64,000 nucleotides of DNA from Otis tarda (lineage: Eukaryota > Chordata > Aves > Otidiformes > Otididae). The translations under genes and the position numbers were made by a program. Under the pieces are notes generated by a model. The model saw nothing but the letters and a program-made list of their open reading frames with translations. It did not search any database and was not told where the DNA came from. Shown piece after piece: positions 49,840 to 61,700 of this stretch (the stretch's first letter is position 1; each line of letters starts with the position of its first letter). The stretch lies in the NCBI GenBank assembly GCA_026413225.1, contig CM048591.1:4727001-4791000 (forward strand), given 5' to 3'.

Positions 49840-50180
49840 GAAGTAGTTTCTTCCCTGCGGATTTAAACAAGTGCATTGCCCCAGTTTCCACGTTACTATG
49901 GGTTAGCCGTCTGCCACAGGAATATTAGCTCAGAGAACACTGTATCTGCCTGTACTGCAAATGCAGCTCTCTTAATGGTTGTAATAAAATAAATCAGCTT
50001 GTATTTCTTTAATGGCAAAGCCTCCCTATGTATTAATTTGGTTCGACATGACAATACATCTTGTCAGAGCAGCCAGACAAATGTGAAAACAGAGATGAAG
50101 AGAATTGTCAGCAAAGCAACTTATGTCAGGAGGCTGATGATCTTTTGCTCTGTGTTGCATGGCTTTACTTCTGCTCCCTA
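49840..50180. promoter_or_regulatory. Candidate conserved non-coding block
   Basis: Dense unique sequence with retained CpGs (tttccacgttactatgg, ggttagccgtctgcc, ttggttcgacatgac) and AT-rich homeodomain-like words (tgtattaatttggttc). No repeat or low complexity is seen, and the only frame is a 60-residue one. Composition is the sole basis. Confidence 0.2.
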
Positions 50181-50779
50181 GAAATGAACACATTTATAAA
50201 ATAATTTGTTGGCAAAACCAGTTCTAAAATAAACTCAGATTTCCAGTGTCTTTTTCAAAATGTAATCCAGTACTCATATTATATGCTGTGATATTAATGC
50301 ATTGACCTTGATTCTCGGGCCAAATACCTTGCATCTTTGGATTAGAATTATTGTATTGCAGAGATGGGATATATACTGTGAGGTGCTGTGTTCCTTGCAG
50401 TAATTTCAAAAAGGCATTTTTTATTAACCCATAAATGTTATGATAGTCTAGCAGACAAAGAAAGGCACAGTAAACTGAAATTACGACGATATCAAATTGG
50501 ATGTAAAATGGGAACACAATATGGAATTTGGACTGAAATCTGACATTCAGTTTGGAATTGAGCTTAGTCTGAATTATTGAAACAGTGTAATTTGCCAAGA
50601 ATTAATTCATACCCTATCATTTTACACTCTAAAATAAAGACTGGTTCTTTTATACAAGATATGCCATACTGACAAGTTACTGATTTCTTTTTTCCTTTTT
50701 TTCCTTTTCACAGGTGGAAAGAATTTATCTCATCTAATCCAGAAGTCTCTGAGTAATGGTATGTAGTTAGATAAGTTTA

Positions 50780-50842
50780 TACTATAGGTTAATCTTGATG
50801 ATTGTAATAGCCCTTTCTGACCTGAAAGCCTATAAATTGCAT
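50780..50842 (+). mobile_element. Ancient CR1 3' end remnant
   Basis: The sequence gatgattgtaatagcccttt followed by ctgacctgaaagcctataa matches the sense 3' end of the old CR1 type ('gatgatcacaatggtcccttctgaccttaaaagcctatgaa'). It is in opposite orientation to the ancient copy at 48.6-48.9 kb. Only about 60 bp are recognisable. Confidence 0.5.
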
Positions 50843-53638
50843 AAGCTATTACTTTAATTCACTTTAAATAAGGTGTGCTAGAATATATCCTTTGAAAAGT
50901 CTTGTGAATATAGGAAAATGTGTAGCAAGTGAATTGGCAACTACGCTGCTGTACAAAACACTTTTAACATCTCATTCTTTTGGATAGAGATGATTCATCA
51001 GGAATCATTTGCAAAACTTTGGGATTTGCAAAGTAGTGTCTTTGTGTAAGAGAAAGAAAACAAAAATCGAGAGAGCTAGTGCCTGTCAGCTTGATGCTTA
51101 TGAATGTTTCTATTCTGAGAATTTGGTTTTAAAAAGGAAAAAAATCAATCCTAAACATTGCAATAAGGATGGTGAGTTTGAATCTGTGCGCTGTAGTCAC
51201 CCTGAAACTAGACTGTGGAGTGAGAGGTGGTGCCATCCCCGTAGCAGATTAGCGACACAAGCACCTTTTCCATCACTAGCTTTCTCAGAGGGCAGAGTTC
51301 ATGTTACGTGGCTCCATGGCTCCGGCCAACAGGTTTTCTGCATAGCCCGTTTCACCAGCGGTCAGGCGCACAGTGATCAAAATATTAGTCCTGTGCGGTG
51401 CAAAGATTTAAATTCTTTTCTGCTTAAAGTTATGCATGGACTGAAGTTCTTCAAAGGAGTGTGGCTTAAATGGACATGCCTAGGCCAAGAAACCCTGCCC
51501 CTGGTTTCTTACATTGGTAACTGGTGGTATGTCCGACACATCTTGATGTTTAGAAGTGACTCATGTTGGAGGCTGAGATGAAATCTCAGTTGCTGACATA
51601 TTGATTTGGCTTTAAAAACAGTAATAAAACTACCACCAGAAACATAAATATTCAAAAGAGTGTTCCTTTCATTCCCCTTTCCAGCTCTCTGGACCTGGAA
51701 AAGCCTATGGTTTCCCCAAAGCCCAGGCTCTGTCAGCAGGTCCATCACTGAGCTCTGACTGTCAGAGCTCACTGGTGGGAAATTTTCAAGCCATGCTTGT
51801 TTGGTTTTCCTCTTCCTGTTTGACTTGTATCTTTAAATAATGTGGTTACTTCACAGCAGCTTGTTTTTTGACTGAGGCACAGGGCATATTTTTCTAGCAG
51901 ATAAAAAAACTTCCCACAATTTACCTTGAGTAATTTCCCCTTTTGAAGGGAAAGCTGATAAATTCAGGGTAATATGTAATAGATGCTTTCCTGTTTTTAC
52001 TTATTGCTCTGTCAGGCTTGTCAGCCAGAAATTTATTAGCTCATTTTGTGGCTGTAACTTTTAAACAAGAGAGAGTAAGCAGTACACTTACCCTAAAGAG
52101 CAAGTATGAATAACACTGCTTATGCTGTATCCTGCTGCATAGACCGGCATTGGAGAGGGACATTGAGTCTTTTCCACACCAGTAAGCCCATACCTACATA
52201 CCTATCTTAATTTTTAATGTTTATTCTCTCATTTCTCCTCTGTGCTATTCTCACCTTCAGAGAGACAGGGAAAAAAAAGGATGGAGGGTAGGAAGAGCTG
52301 TCGGTTTCAATTTCATCCACTCAGGACTGAATTGACCTGTCTGAGCCACCACTGAAGCTTCCTCTGTAATCAATGGAGTGAAGAGATCTCCATGAGCTCA
52401 TCTATCACTTTTGGTTTTGGATAGGTTATCCTCTCAATCTTCTTGACTCTTCACTGCATCTAGGCACAGCCTAACTGATTAAACAGCCACAACTGAAGTG
52501 CCAAAAGTCTAGGAAGTGAGTGCTTCACTTCATGAGGTGGCCATGGGGAAAGGGGAGTCTCAGGAAAAATCTAGGAACCAAAGCTAAGCTTGCCCAGTTA
52601 CCTTAGCAGTGCTCCTGGCACTCACACATCTTTCCTTCAGCTCCCCCTACTTATTCTACTCTTCGTATCAGTGTCTAATGGACTTGTTACCTTCACCTGA
52701 CCAAGACGTACCCTGCCTGAGGAATCAGTGCCACAGCCTGTCTGCTGTTCAATAAAGTCTGCATTTGCCCAAAGTGAACAACTCAGATCTAGTGAGGGAT
52801 TGGTTTTCGGTTTTCCAACCAAAGTCCTTTTTTTTATAGAGGGAGGATGTGAGTATTTGTTGGGTTGGAAGTTGGTGTGATGATGGGTTGAGGACAAGAA
52901 AAGGAAGTAGCTGTTGTGGCACGCAAGGTATATACCGTACAGAACGATGTTAGGAGAGTAAAAGGATACCACAGAACTCTTCACTCTATGGTAAACCAGC
53001 TTCTGAATGCTCTCAAAGTCTAGAAAGGAGTTAGAAGGTTGGCTGAAGGTGGCAGAAAATCTGCCTTGCTGAGATGAGTCATTAAAAATATTATAGGAGT
53101 CAGAAGCATTTGAGCTGAATTTTCCCCTTTTACCCAAACATGCGGAAAAGTAGTAATGTCCCCTTGCACTTCACAGCAGTGACCAAAATGCTTCCTTATC
53201 TGAAGTTTCTTAGTAATTTTGGACTGCTGGATGTAGCAGGCAGAAGGAAGCACTGGTCCTGCAGAGCAGCTATGCAAATGGCACTGGTGTGCCATCAAGG
53301 GAAACACAAACCTGGCCAGGACAACAGTCTTGCCATCTGGGTGGGGACTGAGGAGGCAATGCATTAGGCAATTTCTGTGGATGGATAACACTCTATTTTC
53401 TGAGCTATCAAAATAACACTCACCTAGGGCTTCAGAGCTTGCATGTTGCATGGAAAACAACTTTTTTTCTACTATTTTTAGAGCCCAAGATTGTGCCCTA
53501 CTAATGTAAATTATCAAACACATCCCTTCTTCCAGCATGCAGATCAACAGAGTAGACTCTCTCACCGTACCCTGCACTGCACACAATCATTTTGTGTCAC
53601 TTTTGAGACAAGAGAGGATAAAGAGAAAATAAAATAAT
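50843..53638. other. Unique DNA with unusually long open frames, no gene assigned
   Basis: The longest frame of the window is here (51009-51581, plus, 190 residues). Two overlapping minus-strand frames span 52637-53586 (166 and 188 residues). None shows a known domain, clear third-position bias or a credible start context, so I do not annotate them as genes; see the findings. No repeat was recognised between the CR1 scrap at 50.8 kb and the LTR at 53.6 kb. Confidence 0.35.
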
Positions 53639-54229
53639 TGTGCTGGTTTGGGCTAAGATAGAGTTAATTTTCTTGGTAGTATCTAGTGTGGGGCTGTATT
53701 TTGGATTTATGCTGAAAATAATGTCAATAATATAGGGATGGTTTAGTTATTGCTGAGCAGTGCTTACACAGAGTCAAGACCTTTTTTGCCTCTCACCCCA
53801 CCCCATCAGCGAGCAGGCTGGGGTGCACAAGAAGACGGGAAGGGACACAGCTGGGACAGCTGACTCCAACTGACCAAAAGGATATTCCATGCTGTATGAC
53901 ATTATACTCAGCAAAAACCTGGGGGAAGAAGGAGGAGGTGAGGGATATTCAAAATGATGGTATTTATCTTCCTACGTAACCATTATGCATCATAGAGCTC
54001 TATTTTCCTGGAGATGGCTGAACACCTGCCTGTCAATGGGATGTAGTGAATGGATTCCTTGCTTTGCTTTGCTTGCATGTGTGGCTTTTGCTTTATCTAT
54101 TAAACTGTCTTTATTTCAACCCACAAGTTTTCTCACTTTTACTCTTCCGATTCTCTCCCCAGTCTCACCAGGGGGAGTGAGAGAGTGGCTGCGTGAGGCT
54201 TAGTTGCCAGCTGAGGTTAAACCACAACA
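53639..54229 (+). mobile_element. Solo LTR of an avian endogenous retrovirus
   Basis: A 591-bp LTR bounded by TG...CA: it starts tgtgctggtttgggctaaga and ends ggttaaaccacaaca. Family-typical blocks lie in order: atagagttaattttcttgg, tgctgagcagtgcttacaca, gggacagctgactccaact, ggatattccatgctgtatga, cctggagatggctgaacacc and ctattaaactgtctttattt. The last includes an ATTAAA-type poly(A) signal. I remember this LTR as frequent in neoavian birds. Flanks show ataat on the left and atcat on the right, a probable 5-bp target duplication with one change. That is compatible with an ERVL-like (class III) integrase, but the class is inference. No gag, pol or env sequence adjoins it, so it is a recombined solo LTR. 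The TATA region near 53910 appears decayed. Confidence 0.9.
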
Positions 54230-55814
54230 ATCATAATGGCCAAACCGAGCCAAGTCAAAGGTCTCTTGTTATTGGTCTCCTTACTTTAACACTGGGTGGT
54301 AGCAAATGATAAGGAAAAGTGTAAAAAGCAGAGTACCCTCAGAGTATCTCCAAAGTGATCTTACCTTGGTGCATCCAAGGTCTTATTTTTGGATCAGATA
54401 AATCAATATCAGCCTCCAACAGTCATTATAGAAACTAGACAAAAGATATCTCCTGGAACACTGTTCTGAATCAAAAATACATATCTGTTGCCCTCAACCT
54501 AAACATCTGCGTGCCCACAACATTACATCCCTTTGGAAACTAAGGTCTTTTCCTTCCACCTCTTCTTCATGTGAGTGCATCCAGACTGAAGATTATTTCG
54601 TTCAGCAGCTACTGCTGTTCCAAGTTTGATCAATTTCAGCACCTCACTTCCTCTTCGTTGAGTGCAGATCCTGCCAGTATTAGCCCTGAACAAAACACCA
54701 AAAGTGGGCCAAACGTTCATTCGCTTTCCAAGAAACTGTTAGAAATCCAGACAATGTCATTTGTTTCACCAATTTCCACAGTCAATGGTTACTATATTTT
54801 CTGTGCTATTACTGGCCAGAAAGTAATTTCTATCAGATTTTATCAAGTGGAGAATTCCAGCTCTGAAAAAGAAATTATCTACAGACAATTTTATAATCCG
54901 AACAGACACTTATAGGAAAAATTAATATCCCTTTATCCTGGAAAGGTATAAGGAAATGAAAGCATAGTTTTGCAGTGCTAGAGAAGAAGGGACTTCTGCA
55001 GTGCCACTATAATAAACTTCAAAGTACGTTAGAATTTACTTTCCACCCTGATACCCAGACACAAAGTCTATACATTCTGTCACTACACACATGAAGTGAA
55101 AACACTTTCCAACCCAAAGCAGGAAAGGGCTTTGCTCCTTGTTCAGCAATTAAAAGGTTCAGTTATGGAAACATTGTGCATTCTTCAATTTGAAAAGAAC
55201 CTAGTTCCTTGTGGTGCCCGACATTATTAAATCCACATTAAAAGGACAAGGCTTACAGAAACACTGAAGTCATACATCTGAATGGAACACTACCAGAATC
55301 CATTTCTATCACATGTTGTGTTTTACAAATTACAGCTCTTCGTTGTTGTAGATTGGAGGTTGTATTATTCTATTTAGCTAATAGAAAATAACTTCTACCA
55401 ATTTTCCACCAGCAGTTCCTAAATCACCATAAAAATAGAGTTTACCTAGCATTTTGTGAATATACAATTTTTCCATCGACTGGACAATAGAAAAACAGCT
55501 AAACATAATACTCTCTTTTGGTCTAGATTAAATGTTTCATATTGTACCCAGACTGTACAATTTTCTTTTTTTTTTTAAATTTCTTTAGTGATAATATGCC
55601 ATTTAAAAACAAAATTATAAAAATGTTTTGTTTTGAAACTGTTGAATGCTTTATGCAGAAGTTTACTTCTTTCCACACTGAAGTGCTTGTTCCAAAATCA
55701 TAGAAGAATTTATCAAGATGAAGTCAGGCTTTTTATCAAGATGCATGGTGCATGACTACCAGGCAATGACCATAAACTAAAATAGGGAAGGTTCTGACTT
55801 GATAGAAATGAAAC
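54230..55814. other. Unique AT-rich DNA, nothing recognised
   Basis: Open frames are 114 residues or fewer, without motifs. No repeat was recognised between the solo LTR and the decayed CR1 at 55.8 kb. Confidence 0.35.
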
Positions 55815-56023
55815 ATTTCTCAGCAGAAGGACAGTGAAGCACTGAAAAATGTTCCCCAGAGAGTTTGCAAAATCCTTGTCCTTGGAGGTTTTAAAGACCA
55901 AACTGGACAAAGTCCTGAGGAATCGGACTGAGTTAAATGTTGATCCTACTTTGAAGAGGAGGGTGGACTAGGGGTCTCTTGAGGTTCTTTCCAAACTAAA
56001 ATATCCTACAATTTTATGAATTT
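55815..56023 (+). mobile_element. Old, decayed CR1 3' end
   Basis: Sense-strand CR1 order is recognisable despite many changes: gtgaagcactgaaaaatgtt, ccccagagagtttgc, cttggaggttttaaagacca, aactggacaaagtcctgagg, gtggactaggggtct, gttctttccaaactaaaata and a tail attttatgaattt. It covers the last ORF2 codons and 3' UTR. It is clearly older than the 3 and 35 kb copies. Confidence 0.8.
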
Positions 56024-57424
56024 GGAAGAAAAAATAGTTTTGATTAACCCAAATCTGGCTGGCTTAGGAAATAAAGCTATTGAACCAAGTACATTTCATT
56101 TAACACTCGTCAGCCAGCACTTACGAGTTTAACCTGAAGTTTAACAAGAACTATTGTAATGAAGTTGCTGGGTGGTGACAGCACAACAGGAGATAGCATG
56201 TCAGAATGGTTAGGACTAAATTAGCTGCTCTAATTTATCTTTTGTTCCAGAATTTGTGTCTTAAGAAGCCTTCGGCAATATTTAGGTGAGAACTGGTCAC
56301 AGATGCTCAGGGCTCAGGTTCCCCTTCCAGGAAGGGGATGTTATTTTTAGGTGGTTGCACTGGAATATACTATTCACTATATAGTCAATAGTCTTTCCTT
56401 GGATGTGGTTAAATCTGGCTAAAGCAACAAAATATAGTTGGTTTTTTGTTTTTGTTTGTTTGTTTGTTTTCAGTAAGAAAATTATACTCAATTTTTTTTT
56501 ATTCTCAAGAACTTGTACCTGTTATAATTACAATTTTAATTGTTCTAAAGAGCGTTTTCTGAACCTTTGTTCTTCCTCCACAGGCTGCTACTAAAAAAAA
56601 ATAATTGGTGAACATTGTTGTGTTTTACTGCACAGGAATGGAGCTGCCTAAATGGACTTCTGGAATAGTCACTGTATACTTAGGCAACTTTGGTTACTGA
56701 GTCAGAAAATAAACTTAGATAACCAATATTTGATGGAGAACATTCCCCAGCCAAAGTATGTAAGTGTAGGGGCCTCATCTTCTCACTCATTGACTCAATT
56801 GTCTCATGCATGGTATCGGCAAGTTCTGGACTGACCTTATTACAGGATGAGGCAACTATGTCCTGATGGTTTCCTTCTCCTTGGCAGTCCTAACACAATC
56901 ATTTGGAAAATTATAACACTTCTAAGATTTTGATTGCAGTAAGGAAATTTTAAAAGGAAAAAGTAATTTTATGCAATTAATTCCATGCTTTTGACCAACA
57001 GCAATTAGCCTACTGGCAAAATCTCAAAGAAACAGGACAGCTGCTGCAAACTAAGTGGGCACTTACAGTCTAACTTTTTATCCTCCAGCAAGGCAGAGCC
57101 TTATTCAGAGACCTGCAAGACAGTATTGACTAGCAAGTTTGGCCATAGTTTTGTTTTACACATAGTAAACTAAGAGTTTGCCCAGTGGTGCATGAACATA
57201 TCGGGAGAGTTTTCAGGACCCACATGGCACTTTGTAGTATGGTATGGATGCTATGGCTCCAGGTTTTGCTGATTTGAGGAACACATTCCACCATAACAAG
57301 CTGGCTTTCACTTATCAAACTCTAAGCCCTAGAGAGGGAGCATGAACAGTTTACTCCTCTTGTGCACCCTCCTTGTGTTTTGTATACTGAGTTGTTGTCT
57401 CTTGTTTTGTGTTTACACCATGAT
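56024..57424. other. Unique AT-rich DNA, nothing recognised
   Basis: Short frames only (64 residues or fewer). A (TTTG)n-like patch lies at 56437-56470. No further repeat family was recognised. Confidence 0.35.
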
Positions 57425-57535
57425 GGCTCTTTGGGGAGGGATTAAGGCCATCTAATTGTTACCTATGTACTCACATTGGAGTGGACATTCCCGGATACTT
57501 TGGTGCGAATAAACAACAATAAGAACATAAGGAAG
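57425..57535. repeat. Possible ancient amniote repeat tail
   Basis: The segment runs ggctctttggggagggatta, then, about 70 bp on, ggtgcgaataaacaacaata and agaacataag. This resembles an old amniote repeat ending of the form 'agctctttggggcagggac ... taatacaaataaacaataataa'. The order and spacing fit, but identity is low and the class is uncertain. Confidence 0.35.
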
Positions 57536-60500
57536 TCCAGGCTGATGGAGTCTATAAGCCAAGGAGCTGGGGAAAACATATAGCCGGAGAGACGTTACAG
57601 GAGTAGGGAGTTACTTTGCTTTATTCTGACGCTTTTTTTTTTATTGCTTCCTGCAGTGTGATAGGACTGGATGAGTCATCACAGCACCAAGGACTAAATT
57701 TAGGATGTCTTTGAAATAATGACCCTTCACTGCCTACACTAAAATGTCCTGTTTTTGTTTTTTTTTTTAACTAAAAGGCTGCTAATTCAAACTGTGAAAG
57801 GACAGAGACTTTAACTTTCATCCTAATACAGCATCATCAGGGTGAAATAACGACATTCAGGAGATAACTATCTACTGGTGTCCTTTGGCAGTAAATTCTT
57901 AGAAGCCATAATATATAAAGCAGGAGTTATGGTTTTCTTCTATATTCTGTGACAAATGTAGTAGTACTCACACTTCCTAATATATTCCTGTAACTGTAAA
58001 CTAATTATTATGCACCATAATTGCAGTGATGGGGTCAGTTACAGTTCTCATCACTGTATTTTCACTAGCTAGCATGCATTCATTAATGATGCTAACTATT
58101 AGTGCAGCATATACCAACTATCGGAGATCTCAGGGGGATGAACTGCACACAAATCACAGGGAAAAATCAGAATTATTTTCTTTTAAACTCTCCATCTACA
58201 TCCTGATGCACTGACTTTTGTAATTAGGCACCCCAAAGTTGTATTTTAATACTGGGTAGTTATACCTGGCAGTCAAGTATCTGTGGAGCTGGAAAGACCA
58301 AAAAAAGTTGTCAAGGAAAGCTGGTGTTTGGCAAATGATGTCAGCCACTAAGAATCTTATAAGGCATATGATCAGAGTTCCCTGACTATGTGCCAGAGAC
58401 TCCTGAAAAAGACCAGCTGTCGGCCATGAAAAGGAGAATGGCTCCTGGAATGGTGGCTGAGAGCTAAAAACTACAACAGTCTTGGGAGATGTAGACCTTA
58501 GAGCTTTGTATTTGCTCAAGCACCTGCAGAACATCATCAAAGAGAAAAGGGAAAAAAAATGAGGAAAGAGAGGAAAGGGAAAAAAAACCCTTGAATATTA
58601 AAAAAAGGTTGTTAGGACTTGCCTGGGGCTTGGGGAGCATGAAATATCTTCCAGAATGGATCACTCTGATAATGAAACTTTAGAACCCGATTAAAGCTCA
58701 CAGCGGTGGGGAGAGGCAGCTCTATCAGCTCACAGCTGCAGCTGAGCCTGGGAGGAAGGAGAGCTCTGCCTTAAAATCCACCCAGGGAGAATACAATGTG
58801 GGGAACATCTGGCACGCCAGAGGAATTAAAAGGATCAGTAAGAGTGGTAAGCACGGGAAAGCACTTGGCAAGACCCAAATGGAATTAGGTCAAAGCACTG
58901 TACAACATATACCCAGATATACGGCAGGTCCAGTTGCCTTCAGACTGGGACCCCACAGAATAGGAAAAAAAAGGAAAAAGGTATTTATAGGCATGACTGT
59001 CTGGGAGAGGTGAGAGAAATCTGAAACCAGGCAACTTTTTTTTTGCAAGTAATTCAAGCAAATATTAAATAAAAAGTCCACATATTAAAATTCTGATTAT
59101 GCTAATGCAAAATACATTTTCAGGAAATTAGGAAGAATAAAAATTAGCAAGTGAAGATAGCCTACACTTCCTGAGAAAAACAAAAGCCCTTTTGGAATAC
59201 CCCTTTAGAAAGTGAGTGTGACAGCATAAAAGAAGTCCTGAGACAAAGGGCAAGATCTTTTCTTCCTCTTCTTTTTTTTTTTTTCTATCTTCCTTGACAG
59301 AATCCTTGCAAGACTTCTAGACTTCTGAGGAAGGACACTAAAGCAGGACTGCAAGTAATATGGAGTGCTCATGGGGATTTCTGAGGCATATTTGGAAGGA
59401 AGGAATTTTCAGAAAACTGCAGACTCAGAGAGAAATAGATGACATTCTGTCCTTATTGAATCCAGGGGCTTCATACTGACTATTTGCTCCAAGCATAAGG
59501 GCAATTCTCAACAAAGGACAATGAGAGGGGTTGACCACAGGTGTCCATTCTGAAAAGTGTCCCCTTTTATGTTTACGTACTAGGTCAGCTCAGGCTGTTT
59601 AGAATGATGGTGGACATCATTAGGTCTCATTAAGTCCATAGTCTGGATAACTGAGGACAACTTCACATGTTTGAAGATTCAGGTTTCATCTTCCTTTGTG
59701 ATAAGTAAAGAAAGTTAAATCCTAAAGTGAGAGATGCATGGAAATCTTAGGAGGGTTCCCAACACCTTATTTTTGGGAATAGCGAGAAAGTTGGAGAGCC
59801 CCAAAAAGCAGCTGTCACAGAATTTAGTTCATTCGGAGCAAAGGTCAGTTGGTCCAGACAGGAATTGTCTTAGAAGTTTGTAAGAAAAGTGTTTTACTCT
59901 CCTGTGCCATAAAACTAGTCCAGTGATGGATGGTGACAGGGGCAAACTTTTGGGAAAGGCAATTTCACTTCAAAAAAAAGCTTCCCCCAAACCAATGTAG
60001 AAACCCGTAGGCTCAGGCCTCTATTTTCCCCTCTCCACCCTACCTAGGAACTTTATACAGTTGAAAAGAAATCTAAACAACTGGAGGGAGATTTGGCTGG
60101 CAATGCTGAGAGCTGGCAAGGCACTGCTCCCTCCTTAACTGCACTGGTTTCTGATCATTAAAGCTAGTCTCTCTAGGAGAAAAAAAAAAAAAAAAAAAGA
60201 CAAAATGTGGAAGTGCATGAATCATACATTCCAAGCAGTAAAAACATAAAATTATAGAAGTTAGACTGTACTATTTTCCTGTCCCTCCCCCAATTCGCCT
60301 CCATTCCCCAACTTAAAATAGAGAGAAGAACGCTGCAGAGAAGTGAGACCAGGGATTAAGCGAGTCAAGAAAGGAATCGGTGGAGCTGCTCTGAGATCTG
60401 TTGGCAAAGCAAACAGTGAGCAGCGAAAGAAATAACTATAGCCACATGTGTGTGTGCAGGGATTAGAAGGGTCACAATTTATTTCTAAATCTAAATTTAT

Positions 60501-61019
60501 TTAGGATCACTTATTCTGTTCTGTGTCGCAGAATCTGCAGTGATATTAGGATCTCATACATGCATACAATTCTGTTTTGAGAATACAGTGCCCTAATTAT
60601 GTCGTAGATCACTGTATTGACCAGTGCAGTCTCCATGCACAAGTGCTCTAACTTCCCAGAGATACATATCACCAAGAAAGTGCACTAACTTACCAGTTCT
60701 CACATTTTCCTTCCTGGATCTGTGTTATTCTGATTTACATATCAGTCAGTCAGGGTTAAAATTGAGTTAAACCCAAGAGTAACAGCAATTACAGGGATGG
60801 CTTTCGGCTCTGTTTCAACAATTTATCGTCTTAGTTTTTGGAGGATGTTTTTGCTACAGCTGATGACATTTAGGTCTGAAAGACTTTGTGAAATGAAACA
60901 AAGCCAAGAACAGCCAATGCAAAAAGGGCAAGCAGTGTTTTGCTCATTTTGCTTTCAACATTTCTTTTCCTATTTGGAAAAATCTGAGCACCAAACTTAG
61001 TGAAACCCTATCTCCAGTT
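57536..61019. other. Unique AT-rich DNA, nothing certain
   Basis: A/T tracts lie near 59274-59284 and 60180-60198 (about 19 A). Two overlapping minus-strand frames at 58196-58664 and a basic plus-strand frame at 58798-59013 have no recognisable product. No repeat family was assigned. Confidence 0.35.
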
Positions 61020-61098
61020 GGCACAAACCATCACAGCTTCACTGAAATGAATGGAGTTTACACCTCCTGTGGATCCAGATCAATGAATAGAAACCTAT
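61020..61098. repeat. Possible ancient amniote repeat remnant
   Basis: The words cttcactgaaatgaatggag and tttacacctcctgtggatcc match an old reptile-genome motif ('ttcattgaagtcaatggagttacac...agctgaggatct'). About 75 bp are recognisable; the class is unknown. Confidence 0.4.
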
Positions 61099-61594
61099 GA
61101 AACCTTACCCTAACTAGGAAAGTGGACAAAGTAGTGTATCATTATTGTCAAGCTCCTCTCCCAGCAGGTGCACTTGTGCTCTAAGAAAGGGAGGTAACAT
61201 GAGTTTCTCTTAGAGGAAAAAGAAGTAGGTTTAACCAAGCAACTCTGATGAACAAAACTGAGAGTTGACAAAGCTAGGAGGAAGACATGAAATAGTTGTC
61301 AGCATGTTAATGATGGTTCTTTAGAAACAAATCCATTGGAAAAGACAAATTTTAGATTTTCTGTGTTTTCTTGCCACTTGGAGAACTCAGCCTAAATCCC
61401 CATGCTATTTAATGGGGAGGTTTCATTCAGTTAGAGGGTTGATGATGTTCTTATCAGATCTCCATTAAATCAAAATGACTGTGGAAGTTGATTTTGACTA
61501 AACCCCTAGGTCAGAAGTACCAATTACGGGGCCTGATGAAGGAAGGAAATTTTAGAGTCAGGATAGTGTAATAAAGGAGAGTGTGTTTGAGTAC

Positions 61595-61700
61595 AGAGGC
61601 TTGTTGTGAGCCCTTGCACTGGTGTGCTGCGTGATCTTGGGATGGCCCCCTCACCTTTCCAAGCCTCACTTCTATGCTTCCACTTTTAATGCACACTTTC
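61595..61700 (+). repeat. MIR-like SINE remnant
   Basis: The + strand shows tgctgcgtgatcttgggatg, then ctcacctttccaagcctcac. This is the sense MIR core order (gctgtgtgaccttgggcaag, cttaacctctctgtgcctca). The tail past 61680 is lost. Orientation is opposite to the two copies at 5-6 kb. Confidence 0.5.

Noticed and set aside
53985-54203. Plus-strand 72-residue frame
   Set aside because: It lies wholly inside the solo LTR and is not a gene.
58798-59013. Basic 71-residue frame resembling a ribosomal protein fragment
   Set aside because: The likeness is only in Lys/Arg content; no ribosomal protein segment could be matched.
59815-59865. Possible antisense CR1 3' end (cacagaatttagttcattcg)
   Set aside because: Only the first dozen bases fit, and the following CR1 order is absent.
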